This document shows, piece by piece, positions 7,684 through 15,057 of a stretch of DNA of 64,000 bases; within the stretch, counting starts at the first letter, position 1, and every line of letters starts with the position of its first letter. The DNA comes from UBA4644 sp964646225 (GTDB lineage Bacteria > Bacillota > Clostridia > Oscillospirales > Butyricicoccaceae). The stretch covers positions 1-64,000 of the forward strand of contig CAZYAD010000001.1 of NCBI GenBank assembly GCA_964646225.1, given 5' to 3'. The position numbers and the translations under genes were made by a program. The notes beneath the pieces were generated by a model. The model saw only the letters and a list, made by a program, of their open reading frames with translations, was not told the origin of the DNA and did not search any database.

Positions 7684-8484
7684 TCACAGGATGAACTGGC
7701 CGCAGCGCAGGACCTCCAGGTAATCGTCGCTGACAAAGCGCACGGTACGGTCACCCACCAGGACACAGCCGGGATAGCAGCTCATGCGGACGGCGTCCCG
7801 ATGCTCCTTGTAGGAGGCCTCGAAGATAAAATGGTCGGGCAGAGTGGGGAGCGCGTCACGCAGATCCTGCCGCAGGGCGGTCTCGGCGGCGGCGCGGATG
7901 CGGTCACAGGCCACCCTAGGGTGCAGACTGCGGATCATGCCGCCGAAGCCCTCCTTGACGGCCACGGCCTTCAGCCGGGGATGGAGGCTGCGGCTGTCAT
8001 CGATGAGCATTTTGTCGCCAGCCAGCAGCACGGTGGGCACGCCCATTTGCCCGCAGGCCCAGCTGTACAGCAGAAATTCCGAGCAGATCAGACCGTTGAG
8101 CCGGACCGAGGTGGTGCGGGTGGTCTCGGTATGGGAGAGGGGATTGCCGCAGCGGCCGGCGGCGGCATGGTAGCCAATGAACATGGCGGCGTCGAAGCTT
8201 TCATCACAGCCATAGGCCATGGACAGGGGGTGGCCTGTCCAGTTGCGGATCAGCTGCACGCATTCGGGCAGCTGGGTGGGATCCAGGTTGATGCCCTTTC
8301 CATGACCGTCCCGCACGACGATCTCGGTAGCTCCGGCGGCGATGGCACCCTCACAGGCGGCTCTGACCTCGGCGGTCATCTGCCGACAGTGGAGGCGGGC
8401 GCGCTCCTCGGTCAGGGTGCGGGTCTCCTCCCAGTAGGTGGTCAGGGTGGTTCCCTCAATGTCAGCACTGATGAAGACCTTCAT
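7684..8484 (-). CDS. M55 family metallopeptidase (DppA-like D-aminopeptidase), copy 2
   Basis: A 266-residue protein of the M55 family, whose type member DppA of Bacillus releases D-Ala from D-amino-acid peptides using two zinc ions. The metal ligands fall at the expected places: Asp8 and Glu10 in SADIEGTT, His61 in RDGHGKGINL, His106 in GYHAAAG and Glu136 in CSEFLLYSW. There is no signal peptide, so it is cytosolic. It is the second gene of a tandem pair; the start lies 12 bases downstream of its paralogue's stop. No dpp transporter lies beside it. Probable role: recycling of D-Ala-containing peptides from the wall. Confidence 0.9.
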   Translation of the reverse strand: MKVFISADIEGTTLTTYWEETRTLTEERARLHCRQMTAEVRAACEGAIAAGATEIVVRDGHGKGINLDPTQLPECVQLIRNWTGHPLSMAYGCDESFDAAMFIGYHAAAGRCGNPLSHTETTRTTSVRLNGLICSEFLLYSWACGQMGVPTVLLAGDKMLIDDSRSLHPRLKAVAVKEGFGGMIRSLHPRVACDRIRAAAETALRQDLRDALPTLPDHFIFEASYKEHRDAVRMSCYPGCVLVGDRTVRFVSDDYLEVLRCGQFIL

Positions 8485-8496
8485 GGGCGCCTCCTG

Positions 8497-9294
8497 TTAC
8501 AGAACGAACTGCACGGCCCGGAGCACATCCATAAAGTCCTGGGTCTCCAGAATGATGGTGCGGTCATCGGCCAGACGGAAGCCGGGGAAATAGGAGCGGC
8601 GGACGGCGTCACGATGCTCCTTGAAGCTGACCTCAAAGACGAACTTCCCGGGCAGGGAGATGCCGGCGCGGGAGAGATCCTGGGTCAGGGCCGCCTCCGC
8701 CTGCTGGCGGATCTTCTGGCAGGCCAGAGCGGGATGCAGGCAGCGGGTAGAGCCGCCGAAGCCCTCCTTGACAGCCACGGTCTTGAGCCGGGGATGCAGG
8801 CCGCGGCTGTCCTCAGTGAGCATTTTGTCGCCGGTGAGCAGCACGGTGGGCACGCCCCGCAGGGCGCAGGCCCAGCTGAACAGCAGAAACTCCGAGCAGA
8901 CCATGCCGTTGAGCTTGACAGAGGTGGTCTTGGTGGTGAAGGTATGGGAAAGGGGATTGCCGCAGCGGCCGGCAGCCGAGTGATAGCCGATGAACATGGC
9001 AGCGTCGAAGCTGTCATCCACGCCGTCCACCATGCCCATGGGGCTGCCGCTCCAGCCGCGGATGACCTCCACGCACTCGGGCAGCTGGCTCAGATCCAGA
9101 TTGACGGCATAATCGTGAGCATCATTCACCAGAATGTAGTCGGCACCGGCGGCAATGGCGCCCTCACAGGCGGCTTTGACCTCGGCGGTCATCTGTTTGG
9201 CGGCATTGGCGTACAGGTGGTGGCCCAGCTCGGTTTCGTCCCACAGGGTGGTAAAGGTGGTACCCTCGATATCGGCACTGATAAATACACGCAT
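8497..9294 (-). CDS. M55 family metallopeptidase (DppA-like D-aminopeptidase), copy 1
   Basis: A 265-residue paralogue of the next gene with the same ligand set (Asp8, Glu10, His60, His105, Glu135). A longer reading from 9303 is possible, but there AGGAGG touches the first ATG; the ATG at 9292-9294 has AGGAGG at nine bases and gives the canonical MRVFISADIEG start. The two copies share long blocks, for example GRCGNPLSHT and the GDKML segment, but differ around the His60 loop (DAHDYAVNL against DGHGKGINL), which suggests different peptide preference after duplication. Confidence 0.9.
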   Translation of the reverse strand: MRVFISADIEGTTFTTLWDETELGHHLYANAAKQMTAEVKAACEGAIAAGADYILVNDAHDYAVNLDLSQLPECVEVIRGWSGSPMGMVDGVDDSFDAAMFIGYHSAAGRCGNPLSHTFTTKTTSVKLNGMVCSEFLLFSWACALRGVPTVLLTGDKMLTEDSRGLHPRLKTVAVKEGFGGSTRCLHPALACQKIRQQAEAALTQDLSRAGISLPGKFVFEVSFKEHRDAVRRSYFPGFRLADDRTIILETQDFMDVLRAVQFVL

Positions 9295-9371
9295 AAATGG
9301 CATCCTCCTATTTTAATCGATTACATCACTATCATAGCATGACCTGCGGCAGGAAACAACCCCGAACAGGC

Positions 9372-9407
9372 TTGCAGAATGTACAAAATTCTGTTATATA
9401 TTTTGTA
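9372..9407 (+). promoter_or_regulatory. Promoter with an inverted repeat over the -10 box
   Basis: TTGCAG at 9372-9377 and TATATA at 9395-9400, 17 bases apart, drive the DUF1653-sfsA operon. TACAAAAT (9382-9389) and ATTTTGTA (9400-9407) form an 8-bp inverted repeat with a 10-base centre that covers the spacer and the -10 box. That is a plausible repressor operator; the protein is unknown. Confidence 0.6.
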
Positions 9408-9440
9408 ACAGGAATTTGGTAATTCGGAGGAGGACCAGGT

Positions 9441-9656
9441 ATGCAGGAAATTCAGCCGGGACTCTGGCGGCATTTCAAGGGAAATCTGTATCGGGTACTG
9501 GGGGTGGCGCTGCACAGCGAGACCGGAGAGGAAATGGTGGTCTATCAGGCACTTTACGGCCAGATGGGGCTGTGGGTGCGCCCGGCGGCCATGTGGCTGG
9601 AGACGGTGCAGCGGGAGAACTATCACGGGCCCCGGTTCACCCGGGTGGGAGACTGA
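9441..9656 (+). CDS. DUF1653 domain protein
   Basis: A 71-residue protein that is essentially one DUF1653 domain: it opens with PGLWRHFKGNLYRVLGVALH, continues with EEMVVYQALYG and LWVRPAAMW and ends in RFTRVGD. The family is small, soluble and of unknown biochemical function. AATTCGGAGGAGG precedes the ATG. Its TGA overlaps the ATG of sfsA by one base, so the two are translated together. Confidence 0.85.
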   Translation: MQEIQPGLWRHFKGNLYRVLGVALHSETGEEMVVYQALYGQMGLWVRPAAMWLETVQRENYHGPRFTRVGD

Positions 9657-10336
9657 TGCGGTACCCCAATATCCATCCGGCCCGTTTTTTGGAGCGCCCC
9701 AACCGGTTCGTGGCTCGGTGCGCGCTGGACGGGGAGACGGTGACGGTCCATGTGAAAAACACCGGTCGCTGCCGGGAACTGCTGGTGCCCGACGCGCCGG
9801 TGTGGCTGGTGAAAAACCAAAGTCCCGCCCGCAAGACGGCCTTTGATCTGGTGGCGGTGGAAAAGGACGGGCGGCTCATCAACATGGATGCTGCCGCGCC
9901 CAATGCGGTGTTTGGCGAATACGCCCGGGCCGGGCGCTTTCTGCCGCAGACAGAGACCGTGCGGGCCGAGGTGCCCTTTGGCACATCCCGGTTCGACTTC
10001 TGTCTGGAGGCAGGAGGACGGCGGCACTATGTGGAGGTCAAAGGGGTGACGCTGGAGGCGGAGGGCATCGTGCGCTTCCCCGATGCGCCCACCCAGCGGG
10101 GTGTCAAGCACCTGAAGGAGCTGCTGGCGGCTGCAGAGACGGGCTTTGGCGCTCATGCGGTGTTCGTCATCCAGATGGAGGAGGCGCAGTGGCTGGAGCC
10201 CAACGATCTCACCCATCCGGCCTTTGGACAGGCGCTGCGGGAGGCTGCGGCAGGGGGCGTGGACATCCGGGCCTTTTGCTGCCGGGTGACGCCTGACAGT
10301 CTGGAGCTGGCGGAGCCGGTGCCCGTCCGCCTGTAG
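9656..10336 (+). CDS. sfsA: SfsA DNA/RNA nuclease-like protein
   Basis: A 226-residue SfsA protein of usual length. An N-terminal OB-like part (FVARCALDGETVTVHVKNTGR) is followed by the PD-(D/E)XK nuclease fold: the pattern SRFDFCLE, then HYVEVKGVTLE, which carries the E-x-K pair, then FPDAPTQRGVKHL. SfsA was named for sugar fermentation stimulation, while later work on homologues indicates nuclease activity; which applies here is open. It is coupled to DUF1653 and shares its promoter. The stop lies one base from the end of the convergent gene at 10338. Confidence 0.92.
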   Translation: MRYPNIHPARFLERPNRFVARCALDGETVTVHVKNTGRCRELLVPDAPVWLVKNQSPARKTAFDLVAVEKDGRLINMDAAAPNAVFGEYARAGRFLPQTETVRAEVPFGTSRFDFCLEAGGRRHYVEVKGVTLEAEGIVRFPDAPTQRGVKHLKELLAAAETGFGAHAVFVIQMEEAQWLEPNDLTHPAFGQALREAAAGGVDIRAFCCRVTPDSLELAEPVPVRL

Positions 10337-10337
10337 C

Positions 10338-10616
10338 TCAGAGATCGTCCCGGCGCTCCAGCTGCTGCCGAAGGGCGGCCAGCTCCCGCTCCAGCGCGTC
10401 CAGCCGGCGGTCGTGCTGATCGGTCTGCTGCCGCTGCTGCAAAAGCTCACCCTGGGCGGCGCTGGTGTCCAGCAGCTGGCCGATGAGCTGGAGCCAGTTG
10501 CCCAGAGTGTTTTGCTGGGCATAGCTCAGCTTTCCCGCCAGGGCAAAGCCCAGAAGGGTGCCCAGCGCACACAGAACATCTGGGGGCAGATCAAAAAAAC
10601 GGTCGGTCAGCGACAT
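10338..10616 (-). CDS. Small protein with hydrophobic and coiled-coil parts
   Basis: A 92-residue protein. Residues 11-31 (PPDVLCALGTLLGFALAGKL) are hydrophobic and may insert into the membrane. Residues 55-92 are a Gln/Arg/Glu/Leu-rich coiled coil. GTAGGAGTCCC precedes the ATG at 10616. The shape is reminiscent of small phage or sporulation membrane proteins, but no family is recognised and no function is assigned. The stop abuts that of sfsA, so there is no room for a terminator between the convergent genes. Confidence 0.5.
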   Translation of the reverse strand: MSLTDRFFDLPPDVLCALGTLLGFALAGKLSYAQQNTLGNWLQLIGQLLDTSAAQGELLQQRQQTDQHDRRLDALERELAALRQQLERRDDL

Positions 10617-10688
10617 GGGACTCCTACTTGCCTTTCCGGCGGGAATGAGATATAATGAAGACACATGATGGAAAGGGAGGCGCGGCAT

Positions 10689-11828
10689 ATGAAACGGTTC
10701 TGGATCCTGCTGCTTTGCGCGGCGTGGCTGCTGCCGCTGGCTGCGGCCTCTGTACCAAGCTATGCCGCCGACAGCTACCTTATCACCATTGCGGAGGATA
10801 CGGTGCTGGAGGATACGGCGGACAACAGGATGGCCGTGTACATCGACGGCATCATCTATATTCCCTATACCACCGTCAACGCCTCCAAAAGCGTCTATGC
10901 CAACTACAATGCCGCCGAACAGATGGTGACGGTATTCACCGTGGGGGCGGATATGTGCTTTGAGCTGGATACCGGTCTGACCTACAGTCGCACGCAGCAG
11001 CGGTCGGTGCAGGTATCGGCCAAGCTGCGGGACGGCGTGCCCTATCTGCCGGTGTCCATCGTGGCGGCATGGATGGAGATGTATTTTTCCTTTATCAGCT
11101 CCGCTGACAGCGGGGTGGGATATCCCGTGATCCGGCTGGCGTCCCAAAAGCCCGTTCTGGAGGATCAGACCGTGCTGAGCCGCAGCGCGGCGGCCCTGCG
11201 CCGGGTGGCAGCGGCCCGGGATCAGGCCAGCGGCATCACTGCGCCGCCGGTGGAGGAGCTGCCCCAGCGGACGGTGAGCCTGCTGTTCACCGGCTTGCCG
11301 GAAAAGATGAGCGAGGACGAGGGGCCGCTTCTGCCCGCCCTGCTGGAGATACTGGAAAGCTACAGCCTGCAGGCGGCCTTTTTTGCGGAGGAGGATCGGC
11401 TGGCAGAGGAGGCGGAGGCTCTGCGGGAGCTGTATTGCCGCGGACACGCCGTTGGGATCCTGCTGACCGACGGGGAGGCACCGCTGGAGCAGGCGCAGCG
11501 CTGCGCGGAGCTTCTGGGACAGGTGCTGCATATCCGGGTGCGGACGGTGTGCGCTTCCGGACTGACATTGACCGATGTGCAGAAGATGCAGCTGGAGGAA
11601 AATGGGTTTGTGCTGTGGGAGCCGACGCTGGAGCCTTATGGCGAGGAGATGACGGCCAAACGGCTGAATACCGACATCCGGCGGGCGCTGCGGGGCGCAT
11701 CGGAGCGGAGCTCGCTGCAGCTGCGGCCGGATGGCCTGACGCTGGAGGCGCTGCCGCTGATCTACAGCTATCTGGTGGCCCAGAACTTTACGGTGGCGCC
11801 GGTGCGGGAGTGGACGGAGCCCTATTAA
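10689..11828 (+). CDS. Exported protein with a degenerate NodB-deacetylase domain
   Basis: A 379-residue exported protein: signal peptide 1-27 (KRFWILLLCAAWLLPLAAAS, cleavage near SYA-AD). Residues 28-160 resemble the copper amine oxidase N-terminal-like beta domain (AVYIDGIIYIPYTTVNASKS, then LRDGVPYLPVSIVAAWM). From about residue 200 the strand order of a polysaccharide deacetylase appears (RTVSLLFTGLP, LLEILESYSLQAAFFA, then EALRELYCRGHAVGIL), but the catalytic Asp-Asp is replaced by Thr-Gly and the metal histidine region is HAVGI. It should bind, not cleave, a wall polymer. GGGAGG at eight bases supports the ATG at 10689 over the ATG at 10665. Confidence 0.65.
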   Translation: MKRFWILLLCAAWLLPLAAASVPSYAADSYLITIAEDTVLEDTADNRMAVYIDGIIYIPYTTVNASKSVYANYNAAEQMVTVFTVGADMCFELDTGLTYSRTQQRSVQVSAKLRDGVPYLPVSIVAAWMEMYFSFISSADSGVGYPVIRLASQKPVLEDQTVLSRSAAALRRVAAARDQASGITAPPVEELPQRTVSLLFTGLPEKMSEDEGPLLPALLEILESYSLQAAFFAEEDRLAEEAEALRELYCRGHAVGILLTDGEAPLEQAQRCAELLGQVLHIRVRTVCASGLTLTDVQKMQLEENGFVLWEPTLEPYGEEMTAKRLNTDIRRALRGASERSSLQLRPDGLTLEALPLIYSYLVAQNFTVAPVREWTEPY

Positions 11829-11843
11829 AGATGAAAATGCAAA

Positions 11844-12095
11844 ACAGGATGCCTCCCGGCATCCTGTTGAGACTGTCAAAGAACTGCTTTGCCAGGTTCT
11901 TTGACGGATTTGGCTCCGGCCTGCGAGCCGGTTTTCACCAGATTTTCTGCGGAAAATCCGGCGGGTCGAGGTGTTTTTGGCCATGATCACACAGATCACG
12001 GCCAAAAACAAATTGGTAAGCAAAGCTGACTGAGCGTCAGCTTTGACTTTTTGGACAAGCGGAACAGGATGCCGGGAGGCATCCTGTTTTTTGCG
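11844..12095. repeat. 193-base multi-hairpin element, copy 1, flanked by duplicated terminator hairpin
   Basis: The core, 11869-12061, is about 92% identical (15 mismatches, no gaps, counted by eye) to 28326-28518. It contains five successive hairpins: 11874-11908, 11917-11932, 11942-11959, 11974-12010 (10-bp base, inner helix) and 12023-12045, the last followed by a T-run. Both sides carry the same 26-base hairpin, 11844-11869 and 12064-12089, with loops TCCC and GGGA, so the left one is the reverse complement of the right one. The right hairpin ends in TTTTTT and is the terminator of the preceding gene. The element fills the 298-base gap between convergent genes; the minus-strand open frame through it is probably not coding. 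Confidence 0.85.
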
Positions 12096-12126
12096 TTCTC
12101 AGCCCCGCCGTTCCCCGCGGTACGCG

Positions 12127-13107
12127 TCAGCGGGAGGCTTGCAGATAGGCCAGGGTGGTGGGGGGGACCAGGCGGGCCAGGGCGGGCCAGTCCCTGGTCT
12201 CCAGCAGGGCGCGGACGCGGCTGGCGCTGATGGGCTGGCCATCCTGCTCCTTGCGGGGGATCAGGGTGACCTCCACGCCGTGGGCCGGCAAAAAGTCCAT
12301 CATCTGCCGGTTGTAGGCGTCGGTGACCGGGCTCAGAGGCTCGGTTCCCACGAAGCGGCGGGTGATGCCCAGCGCGGGGGCAAAGTGTCGGGCGAAGATC
12401 TCCAGATCCAGCTGGCAGCGGATCTGCGGGATGCGCTCCTTGTCCTTGATAAAATAGGTGGGGAAGGTGGCGGCCGAGATCAGATAATCCCCGGTGGGAT
12501 GCACCAGCACATTGGGCAGGTCGGCCACTCCCTGACGCACCAGCTCCAGCCGGTCGGCGGCGGGAAAGAGACTTTTGTCCTCTGACAGGATGAACAGGTG
12601 CAGCGTGTCCACCTGGGCGGCCGCCTGCTCCACCAGATAGCGGTGGCCCAGGGTGAAGGGGTTGCAGTTGGCCACGATGGCCCCTGCCGTGCCGGGATGC
12701 TCCGGCCGGGAAAGCCCGGCCACGAACTGGGTCACGCCGTCACGGATGTTTTCCATCAGCAGGGTGTCGGGGGTCTCGGCTACGGGATAAAAGCTCAGGC
12801 CCTGAAACAGAAAGCGGTTTTTGGGCTTGGTGTACAGAAACAGGTGGCGCAGACCACGGCGAAAGGCCTCCTGCCGCAGATGGGTGATGATGGTGGCGGT
12901 CAGACCCTCGCCCTGCATGGCAGGATCCACAGCGATGCATTTGCAGATCTTGCCGTCCAGCGAGCCGGTGGCCACGATGCGGTCATCCTCCAGCAGGTTG
13001 ACGGTGAAGGGGATGGCCGGATCGTAATCCAGCGACTCCCGGGCGAGGAATTCCGCGACGGCCTTTTGCCGCCAGGGGCGCAGCGGTGCGCCGATCTCCA
13101 GTTCCAT
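12127..13107 (-). CDS. citC: [Citrate lyase]-ligase-like protein (CitC family)
   Basis: A 326-residue protein. Residues 1-130 form a GNAT-like domain (IAVDPAMQGEGLTATIITHL). From 143 a HxGH-type nucleotidyltransferase begins with ANCNPFTLGHRYL (residues 146-158), and ISASRVRALL near the C-terminus is the ISSTxVR-type motif. CitC acetylates the phosphopantetheinyl-type prosthetic group of citrate lyase, using ATP and acetate. The ATG at 13107 follows AAAGGAGG; a longer frame upstream lacks a site. It is the third gene of the operon behind the threonine aldolase and tatD. None of citD, citE, citF, citG or citX lies in the window, which is odd for this enzyme. Confidence 0.85.
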   Translation of the reverse strand: MELEIGAPLRPWRQKAVAEFLARESLDYDPAIPFTVNLLEDDRIVATGSLDGKICKCIAVDPAMQGEGLTATIITHLRQEAFRRGLRHLFLYTKPKNRFLFQGLSFYPVAETPDTLLMENIRDGVTQFVAGLSRPEHPGTAGAIVANCNPFTLGHRYLVEQAAAQVDTLHLFILSEDKSLFPAADRLELVRQGVADLPNVLVHPTGDYLISAATFPTYFIKDKERIPQIRCQLDLEIFARHFAPALGITRRFVGTEPLSPVTDAYNRQMMDFLPAHGVEVTLIPRKEQDGQPISASRVRALLETRDWPALARLVPPTTLAYLQASR

Positions 13108-13120
13108 GGGGGACCTCCTT

Positions 13121-13882
13121 TCAGATACCGTAAAAGCGGCGGGCATTGTCCAGGGTCAGTTGGGCAGCCTCCTGCACAGAGATGCCACGGAGCTGGGCCA
13201 GCGTCTCCAGGGTGTGGGGCAGCAGGCCGCTATGGCAGCGCTTGCCCCGATGGGGGACGGGGGCCAGATAGGGACAGTCGGTCTCGAGGAGGATGCGGTC
13301 GGCAGGCATCATTTGCAGTACCTCGTGGGATTTGCGGGCGTTTTTGAAGGTGATGACACCGGTGAAGCCCAGATACCAGCCCCGGGAAAGCAGCTCCTTT
13401 GCGGTCTCGGCGCTGCCGCTGTAGCAGTGGAAGACGCCCCGGACCTCAGGAAACTGCCGCACCACCGAGAGGCAGGCCTCCATGCCCTCCCGCTGATGGA
13501 CCACCACCGGAAGCGACAGCTCCCGGGCCAGCTGCAGCTGGTCAGCAAAGCAGCGCAGCTGAACCTCCTCCGGGTCGTTCATCCAGTGGTAGTCCACGCC
13601 GCACTCGCCGATGGCCCGCACCTTGGGATGCCGGGCCAGCTGACGCAGCCGGGCGGCGGCTTCATCGTTCCACGAGCCGGCAAACTCCGGATGCCAGCCC
13701 ACTGCGGCGTAGATGAAATCGTATTGCTCTGCCAGCGCCACCGAGCGTTCACAGCTCTGTCGGTCGCAGCCGATGTTGGCGATATAGGCCACGCCGCTGG
13801 CGTGAAGCTCCCGAAGGAGCGCGTCCCGGTCGGGGTCAAAGGCCGGGTCATCGTAGTGGGCGTGGGAGTCAAAGATCTGCAT
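13121..13882 (-). CDS. tatD: TatD family metal-dependent hydrolase
   Basis: A 253-residue TIM-barrel hydrolase. The metal ligands are all present: His7 and His9 (DSHAHYDD), Glu93 (GECGVDY), His129 (VVVHQREG), His152 (FHCYSG) and Asp202 (ETDCPYLAP). TatD proteins act as 3'-5' DNases and D-amino-acid-related deacylases in various bacteria. The ATG at 13882 follows GGGGAGTCCGTG and lies 13 bases after the aldolase stop; citC follows 13 bases after this gene. The operon mates are metabolic, so the exact substrate is not indicated. Confidence 0.9.
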   Translation of the reverse strand: MQIFDSHAHYDDPAFDPDRDALLRELHASGVAYIANIGCDRQSCERSVALAEQYDFIYAAVGWHPEFAGSWNDEAAARLRQLARHPKVRAIGECGVDYHWMNDPEEVQLRCFADQLQLARELSLPVVVHQREGMEACLSVVRQFPEVRGVFHCYSGSAETAKELLSRGWYLGFTGVITFKNARKSHEVLQMMPADRILLETDCPYLAPVPHRGKRCHSGLLPHTLETLAQLRGISVQEAAQLTLDNARRFYGI

Positions 13883-13895
13883 CACGGACTCCCCA

Positions 13896-14921
13896 TCAGA
13901 TGGCGGCCAGCAGGCGATCCACATTGTCCTCGGTGGTGGCCCAGCTGGTGCAGAAGCGGACATTGCGGTGGGTCTCGTCGGCAGGACCGTAATCGTCAAA
14001 GGAAAAGTCCTTTTTCAGCCGTTCGATCTGCTCCAGCGACAGGATGGGGAACTGCTGGTTGGTGGCGCTGTCACACATGAAGGCGTAGCCCTTGTCGGCG
14101 AAGCCCTGCCGCAGCTTGCGGGCCAGACCGATGGCGTGAAGGCTGAGATCGAAATACAGATCGTCGGTGAACAGCACATCAAACTGGATGCCCAGCAGAC
14201 GGCCCTTTGCCAGCAGACCGCCCCGCTGCTTGATGAGGGAGCGGAAGCCCTGGATGAGGGTGGGGTCTGGAATGACCACCGCCTCGCCGAACAGGGCGCC
14301 CTGCTTGGTGCCGCCGATGTAGAACACATCGCACAGGCGGGCGATGTCCGGCAGGGTCAGGTCGCACTCGGGGGCAGCCAGCGCATAGCCCAGCCGGGCG
14401 CCATCCAGAAACAGGGGCAGATGATATTCTCTGCACACGGCGGAGATGGCCTCCAGCTCGGCTTTGGTGTACAGGGTGCCGGTCTCGGTGGACTGGGAGA
14501 TATAGACCATGCCGGGCTTGACGATGTGTTCCCAGGAGGCATCGTTTTTCCAGCTTTCATAGGCCTCACGGATGCCCTGGGGGGTGAGCTTGCCGTCCAC
14601 GCCGGGAATGGCAAGCACCTTGTGGCCGGTGCCCTCGATGGCGTTGACCTCGTGGCAGTTGATGTGGCCGGTGGTAACGGCCAGCACGCCCTCGTGGGGC
14701 CGCAGCAGGGAATAGATCACCGTGGTGTTGGTCTGGGTGCCGCCAACCAGAAAGTGTACGGCGGCCTCCGGCGCGGCGCAGGCACGGCGGATCTTTTCGG
14801 CAGCGGCGGCGCAGTAGGGATCCTCGCCGTAGCCAAGGGTCTGGTCCATGTTGGTGTCCAGCAGCTTTTGCAGAATGGCGGGGTGGGCCCCCTCCAGATA
14901 ATCACAGTCAAAACGGATCAT
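13896..14921 (-). CDS. Threonine aldolase family PLP enzyme
   Basis: A 341-residue fold-type I PLP enzyme of the low-specificity threonine aldolase group, which splits L-threonine or allo-threonine into glycine and acetaldehyde; some relatives are other beta-eliminating lyases. Lys206 in YIGGTKQGALFGE is the PLP lysine, Asp173 in LFLDGARLGYA contacts the PLP nitrogen, His86 lies in TTGHINCHE and GGTQTN binds phosphate. It looks active and of normal length. It is the first gene of the operon with tatD and citC. The promoter at 14964-14992 drives it, divergent from the gene at 15058. Confidence 0.9.
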   Translation of the reverse strand: MIRFDCDYLEGAHPAILQKLLDTNMDQTLGYGEDPYCAAAAEKIRRACAAPEAAVHFLVGGTQTNTTVIYSLLRPHEGVLAVTTGHINCHEVNAIEGTGHKVLAIPGVDGKLTPQGIREAYESWKNDASWEHIVKPGMVYISQSTETGTLYTKAELEAISAVCREYHLPLFLDGARLGYALAAPECDLTLPDIARLCDVFYIGGTKQGALFGEAVVIPDPTLIQGFRSLIKQRGGLLAKGRLLGIQFDVLFTDDLYFDLSLHAIGLARKLRQGFADKGYAFMCDSATNQQFPILSLEQIERLKKDFSFDDYGPADETHRNVRFCTSWATTEDNVDRLLAAI

Positions 14922-14963
14922 AAACGATCGGCCTCCTTGAAATGGTAAAGCATGATTGCTTTC

Positions 14964-14992
14964 ATTTTACCGGAAAAACGGCACAAATACAA
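14964..14992 (-). promoter_or_regulatory. Promoter of the threonine aldolase-tatD-citC operon
   Basis: On the minus strand TTGTAT (14987-14992) and TAAAAT (14964-14969) with 17 bases between. The divergent gene at 15058 has only a TATGAT at 15017-15022 without a good -35 box. Confidence 0.7.
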
Positions 14993-15057
14993 GTGGCGTC
15001 CGGGGGAAAAATGTGATATGATACAGACAAAAGCCAAAGCTTTGGGAGGGTGCGGAT

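Noticed and set aside
9295..9303. Longer start (nine bases upstream) for the M55 gene at 8497-9294
   Set aside because: AGGAGG touches that ATG directly, while the ATG at 9294 has proper spacing and the family's N-terminus.
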